64,000 nucleotides of DNA from NCBI GenBank assembly GCA_041748655.1, contig JBGTCV010000143.1:62001-126000 (forward strand), in the 5' to 3' direction. Positions 60,402 through 64,000 of the stretch are shown here, piece after piece. The translations under genes and the position numbers were made by a program. Source of the stretch: Leptofilum sp041748655. GTDB lineage: Bacteria > Chloroflexota > Anaerolineae > Promineifilales > Promineifilaceae. Numbering within the stretch: the stretch's first letter is position 1; each line of letters opens with the position of its first letter. The notes beneath the pieces were generated by a model. That model did not search any database. It saw nothing but the letters and a program-made list of their open reading frames with translations, and was not told the origin of the DNA.

Positions 60402-61451
60402 ATGGAATACACGTCGCTTGGGCGCACTGGTGTACAGGTCAGCCGCCTCTGTTTAGGCTGTATGAATTTTGGCGGCAGAACCACGGCTGGTGAGGCGGCC
60501 AAAATAATTGATCATGCGGTTGAGAATGGCATCAACTTCATCGATACAGCCAATGTGTATGGGCACGAACCAGGCAATTACCATGAAGGTCGGAGGCGCA
60601 GCGAACAAATTGTGGGTGAGACGTTAAAGCCCAGCAGCAAACGCAGCAAAATGGTGCTGGCAACGAAAGTCCATTACCCCATGCACTCAGGGCCAAATGG
60701 GGGTGGCAACAGTCGCCGGCATCTTATTGAGCAATGTCACGACTCCCTGCGCCGACTGAACACCGAGTGGATCGATCTTTACCAGCTTCATGCGGCGGAT
60801 ACGGCCGTACCCATCGACGAAACCTTGCGCGCTCTGGATGATCTAATCCGAGCGGGCAAAGTGCGTTACATTGGCACCAGCGGCTTTCCGGCCTGGAAGC
60901 TGCTGGAGGCGTTATGGGCAGCCAAAGAGTATGGTCTGAATCGCTTCATTTGCGAACAGCCACCTTATAACTTGCTCGACCGGCGCATTGAGCGGGAGCT
61001 TTTGCCGATGGCCCAAAGCTATGGGCTGGGCATTATTACCTGGGCTCCCCTGGCTGGCGGTTTTTTAACGGGTAAGTACCGTCCAGATGAAGCAGTGCCA
61101 GAAGATTCGCGCTACAGTGAATTTTGGCGTGGTTTTGGTGAGGAGCACTATCGTTCCTCTGTCTTTCAGGTGATTGAGCGGGTAACGGCCGTTTCCCAGG
61201 AAAAAGGTTGTTCGCTGGCGCAGCTCTCGCTGGCCTGGCAGCTTCACCAGTCCGCCATTACAGCCCCTATCATCGGTCCCCGCACGATGGCGCAGCTGGA
61301 AGATGCGTTAGGAGCCTTATCCGTATCCTTGACACCCGAAGAGTTAACCCGGATTGATGAAGTGGCCCGCCCAACCCAATTTACAGTTTCTTATTACGGA
61401 GGCGAAGATAAAATTTGGCCCGGCTGGCAGCCATCCCAACATCAATGGTAA
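60402..61451 (+). CDS. Aldo/keto reductase
   Basis: 349 residues of the AKR TIM barrel, close to the YghZ/Kv-beta-like group. The catalytic tetrad is D48 and Y53 (FIDTANVYG), K89 (ATKVHY) and H130 (YQLHAADTAV). NADPH binding is expected near the C-terminus (PIIGPRTMAQLEDALGAL). It lies 23 bases after the MerR gene with AAGGAG before the ATG. Likely reduces reactive carbonyls. Confidence 0.94.
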   Translation: MEYTSLGRTGVQVSRLCLGCMNFGGRTTAGEAAKIIDHAVENGINFIDTANVYGHEPGNYHEGRRRSEQIVGETLKPSSKRSKMVLATKVHYPMHSGPNGGGNSRRHLIEQCHDSLRRLNTEWIDLYQLHAADTAVPIDETLRALDDLIRAGKVRYIGTSGFPAWKLLEALWAAKEYGLNRFICEQPPYNLLDRRIERELLPMAQSYGLGIITWAPLAGGFLTGKYRPDEAVPEDSRYSEFWRGFGEEHYRSSVFQVIERVTAVSQEKGCSLAQLSLAWQLHQSAITAPIIGPRTMAQLEDALGALSVSLTPEELTRIDEVARPTQFTVSYYGGEDKIWPGWQPSQHQW

Positions 61452-61498
61452 AACAAAGGCGATAAGCGCTTTTGAAAGCGTCTATCGCCTTTGTTTTT
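61451..61498. terminator. Bidirectional terminator between AKR and uvrB
   Basis: AAACAAAGGCGATA pairs with TATCGCCTTTGTTT around an inner CGCTTT/AAAGCG hairpin. It has an A-run at one end and a T-run at the other, so it can serve both convergent genes. Confidence 0.9.
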
Positions 61499-61562
61499 AA
61501 GAAACCACAGAGCTGCCCAGAGAGAAGCGTAGAAAAATCCGCGTGAATCCGCGCAATCGCGG

Positions 61563-63638
61563 CTAATCCCCTTCGTAGCTGATGCCCGCTTCATCCAGAC
61601 GGCGCAGCCGCTCCCATTCGGGGATGTCGCCGTCGGCCCCAGCCTCTTTAAGCACCATGATCTGCCGCAGCTCAACGATCTGGTCACGCAGCTGGGCCGC
61701 TTTCTCGAACTCCAGCGCCTGCGCCGCAGCTTTCATCTGTTTCTCCAGCTCGGTGATCATCTTGTGCAGCTCTGCTTTGGGCAGATCGGCCGTGGTGGTG
61801 TACCGCTCCTTGCCTTCAGCCAGCGCCGCTTCCTTGTGCTGCTTAGAGATGTCGTCGGTCAGGTCGCGCACCAGTTTGCGGATGCTCTTCGGCTCGATAC
61901 CGTGGGCTTCGTTGTAGGCCGCCTGCCGTTCGCGCCTGGCGTTGGTGGTGTCGATGGCGGCCTGCATGGAGCGGGTGATTTTGTCACCGTACATGATCAC
62001 TTTGCCTTCCACATGCCGTGCCGCCCGGCCAATCGTCTGCGTCAGCGACGTTTCCGAGCGCAGGAACCCTTCCTTGTCGGCGTCCAGAATGGCCACCAGG
62101 GAGACTTCGGGCAGGTCGAGCCCTTCACGCAGCAGGTTGATACCCACCACCACATCAAAAACCCCCATGCGCAAATCGCGCAAAATTTCGGTGCGCTCAA
62201 TGGTATGGACTTCGGAGTGCAAATAATGGACCTTGACGCCCATTTCCAGCAGGTAGTCGCTTAAATCTTCGGCCATGCGCTTGGTGAGCGTGGTGACGAG
62301 TACCCGTTCCCCCCGTGCCGTGCGCTTGTTGATTTCCCCCAGCAGGTCGTCTACCTGCCCTTTGGCGCTGCGCACTTCCACTTCGGGGTCCAAAACGCCG
62401 GTGGGGCGAATGACCTGATGCACAATCTGGTCTGAGTGCTCCAGCTCGTACGGGCTGGGGGTGGCAGTGGTGCAAATTACCTGGTTGATGCGCTGGTCGA
62501 ACTCATCAAAGTTGAGCGGCCGATTGTCCAGCGCGCTGGGCAGGCGGAAGCCATAATCGACCAGGGTTTGCTTGCGGCTGCGGTCTCCGGCGTACATGCC
62601 GCGAACCTGGGGAATCGTCATGTGGCTTTCGTCCAGGATGAGCAGGTAGTTGGCGGGGAAGTAATCCATCAGCGTCCAGGGAGGTTCGCCCTCCTGGCGC
62701 TGATCCAGATGGCGGCTGTAATTTTCGATGCCGGAGGTAAAGCCGATTTCGCGCAGCATTTCCAGATCGTAGCTGGCGCGCTGCTCGATGCGCTGCGCTT
62801 CCAGCAGCATCTTCTTTTCCTTAAAGAAGGCGATGCGTTCATTGAGTTCAGCTTCGATGTCGTTGATCGCCTGGGCCAGCTTGGCCTCATCGGTCACAAA
62901 CTCGCGGGCAGGGAAGATGTCGATTTTGGCCATGTCAAGCAGCACTTCACCGGTGAGGGCGTCGAATTCGCTGATGCGCTCCACCTCATCGCCCCAAAAC
63001 TCGACAGAGTAGGCGGTTTGGGCATAAGCTGGAAAGATTTGCAGGGTGTCGCCGCGCACGCGAAAGGTGCCGCGCCGCAGTTCCAAATCGTTGCGGTCGT
63101 ACTGGATGGCGACGAGGCTGCGCAGGAGGGTGTCGCGCCGGTAGGTGCCGCCCCGTTCGATGCCGACGGTGACTTGCCCCCACGTTTCCGGGCTGCCAAT
63201 GCCGTAGATGCAGGAGACGGAGGCAACGATGACCACATCCTGGCGGCTCATCAGGTTGGCCATGGTTTGCAGGCGTAAACGGCCGATTTCCTCATTAATC
63301 TGCGTCTCTTTTTCAATGAACAGGTCGTGACGCGGCACATATGCTTCTGGCTGGTAGTAGTCGTAGTAGCTGACGAAGTAGGAAACGGCGTTCTTGGGGA
63401 AGAATTCGCGGAACTCGCTGTAGAGCTGGGCGGCCAGGGTCTTGTTGTGGGCGATAACCAGGGTGGGCTGCTGCGTTTGCTGGATGACGTTGGCCATGGT
63501 GAACGTCTTGCCGGTGCCGGTGGCTCCGAGCAAGGTCTGGAACTTGTCGCCGCGTGCCAATCCTTCTATCAGCTTTTCGATGGCGGCAGGTTGGTCGCCA
63601 GTAGGGACAAAATCAGATGCAATTTGGAATTTGGGCAT
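61563..63638 (-). CDS. uvrB: Excinuclease ABC subunit B
   Basis: 691 residues from the ATG at 63638, with GAGG 6-8 bases upstream inside an in-frame but less likely ATG at 63656. Walker A is GATGTGKT (38-45). The beta-hairpin that clamps DNA follows as SYYDYYQPEAYVP. DESH is the Walker B box. The helicase half has ILDADKEGFLR and QTIGRAARHVEGK. The C-terminal UVR motif (about 645-680) binds UvrC. UvrB verifies damage and loads UvrC in nucleotide excision repair. Unlike most genes here it contains no exact ACGGCCGT. Confidence 0.98.
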   Translation of the reverse strand: MPKFQIASDFVPTGDQPAAIEKLIEGLARGDKFQTLLGATGTGKTFTMANVIQQTQQPTLVIAHNKTLAAQLYSEFREFFPKNAVSYFVSYYDYYQPEAYVPRHDLFIEKETQINEEIGRLRLQTMANLMSRQDVVIVASVSCIYGIGSPETWGQVTVGIERGGTYRRDTLLRSLVAIQYDRNDLELRRGTFRVRGDTLQIFPAYAQTAYSVEFWGDEVERISEFDALTGEVLLDMAKIDIFPAREFVTDEAKLAQAINDIEAELNERIAFFKEKKMLLEAQRIEQRASYDLEMLREIGFTSGIENYSRHLDQRQEGEPPWTLMDYFPANYLLILDESHMTIPQVRGMYAGDRSRKQTLVDYGFRLPSALDNRPLNFDEFDQRINQVICTTATPSPYELEHSDQIVHQVIRPTGVLDPEVEVRSAKGQVDDLLGEINKRTARGERVLVTTLTKRMAEDLSDYLLEMGVKVHYLHSEVHTIERTEILRDLRMGVFDVVVGINLLREGLDLPEVSLVAILDADKEGFLRSETSLTQTIGRAARHVEGKVIMYGDKITRSMQAAIDTTNARRERQAAYNEAHGIEPKSIRKLVRDLTDDISKQHKEAALAEGKERYTTTADLPKAELHKMITELEKQMKAAAQALEFEKAAQLRDQIVELRQIMVLKEAGADGDIPEWERLRRLDEAGISYEGD

Positions 63639-63769
63639 AGGATTCCTCTTTTTCATCCGCAGTTTTCGCAGATGAGCGCAGATTATTTTGATCGATTTTT
63701 ATCAGAACGTAAGTTCGTAATTTTACCACATCTCACTGTTTTTGGGAGATGGATTAAGCGCGAAATAGG

Positions 63770-64000
63770 TTAATCATCCTGGCCAAAGTAGGCGTTCCAG
63801 GCGGTGAGATCGTCCTCTTTGAGGTTGTGGGGGTTGGGGGATTTTTTCTTTTTGGGGCTTGGCTGGCTTTTTTCGCTGGGTTTAGTGGCTGGTTTGTTAG
63901 TGGCTGGTGTCGCCTGCTTAGGTTCGCTGCTAAAGAGAGCGAGCCATTCGTGCAGCTCTTCGTCGCTGAGTTCGGGGTTTTCGCGGTTTGCAGTGGCTGG
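63770..64000 (-). CDS. Partial gene of unknown function, C-terminal 76 codons
   Basis: The minus-strand frame is open from the right edge to the TAA at 63770-63772. It reads SDEELHEWLALFSSEP, then a Lys/Pro/Ser/Thr-rich linker (ATNKPATKPSEKSQPSPKKK), and ends AWNAYFGQDD. The acidic helix and basic low-complexity tail suggest a disordered C-terminus. No family can be assigned. Confidence 0.6.
   Translation of the reverse strand, partial: PATANRENPELSDEELHEWLALFSSEPKQATPATNKPATKPSEKSQPSPKKKKSPNPHNLKEDDLTAWNAYFGQDD

Larger units (their letters stand above)
1341..61192. repeat. Highly iterated palindrome ACGGCCGT (about 109 copies)
   Basis: Counting by eye I find about 109 exact copies between 1341 and 61192, roughly one per 590 bases. 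About one is expected by chance for an 8-mer in 64 kb. Most are flanked by A on the left and T or A on the right. They occur on both gene strands, in all three reading frames (read as Thr-Ala-Val, Xaa-Gly-Arg, or Arg-Pro) and in gaps. CGGCCG with other flanks (GCGGCCGT, TCGGCCGT) is rarer. Confidence 0.95.

Noticed and set aside
1341..61192. ACGGCCGT as a result of codon bias or a protein motif
   Set aside because: It appears in all three frames, on both strands and between genes.

Overview
The window reads as one contig from an uncultured, moderately GC-rich bacterium. Gene content and protein style suggest Chloroflexota (Anaerolineae/Ardenticatenia-like), with moderate confidence: FhaA/FhaB-like FHA proteins, a K+-dependent membrane pyrophosphatase, a type 2 IPP isomerase, UXS-type sugar nucleotide genes, and large AAA/STAND proteins with effector-associated domains. 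There is no rRNA, no recognisable tRNA, no CRISPR array and no complete insertion sequence.

Layout. 1-687: end of a sugar ABC-transporter permease. 755-6263: epoxide-hydrolase-like enzyme, two GT4 glycosyltransferases, a VapBC-type toxin/antitoxin pair and a macro-like protein. 6267-10832: M24 peptidase, a large uncharacterised protein, an AT-rich orphan and selD, itself a selenoprotein gene with an in-frame UGA. 11108-17432: paired FHA proteins, an unknown protein, hppA and an HDAC-family deacetylase. 17521-23751: a 2076-residue acidic TPR protein. 23907-31154: housekeeping genes (ndk, rsfS, Tag-like glycosylase, xseA, hydroxyacid dehydrogenase, Nudix, xseB, ftsY, and prfB with its programmed +1 frameshift). 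32824-37170: rpoC without rpoB, behind its own consensus promoter and an attenuator-like hairpin. 37326-39482: isoprenoid genes. 39844-44185: surface-polysaccharide genes. 44558-50074: a two-gene NTPase cassette whose first protein combines receiver-like, kinase-like, Nudix, Ig-like and AAA/STAND modules. 50169-57891: small envelope and unknown proteins. 57981-63638: dynamin-like GTPase, MerR regulator with aldo/keto reductase, and uvrB.

Two window-wide patterns stand out. First, the palindrome ACGGCCGT occurs about 109 times by manual count (about one expected by chance), in all three reading frames and between genes, so it behaves like the cyanobacterial HIP1 palindrome. Second, many intergenic gaps hold inverted repeats made from a short word repeated in tandem and then repeated as its reverse complement, with a different word at each locus. 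A 73-bp hairpin element is also present twice, once inside the signal-peptide region of a lipoprotein gene.

The best candidates for undescribed biology are the 44.5-50.1 kb NTPase cassette, the ACGGCCGT system, and the densely folded 28.7-29.0 kb region upstream of ftsY.
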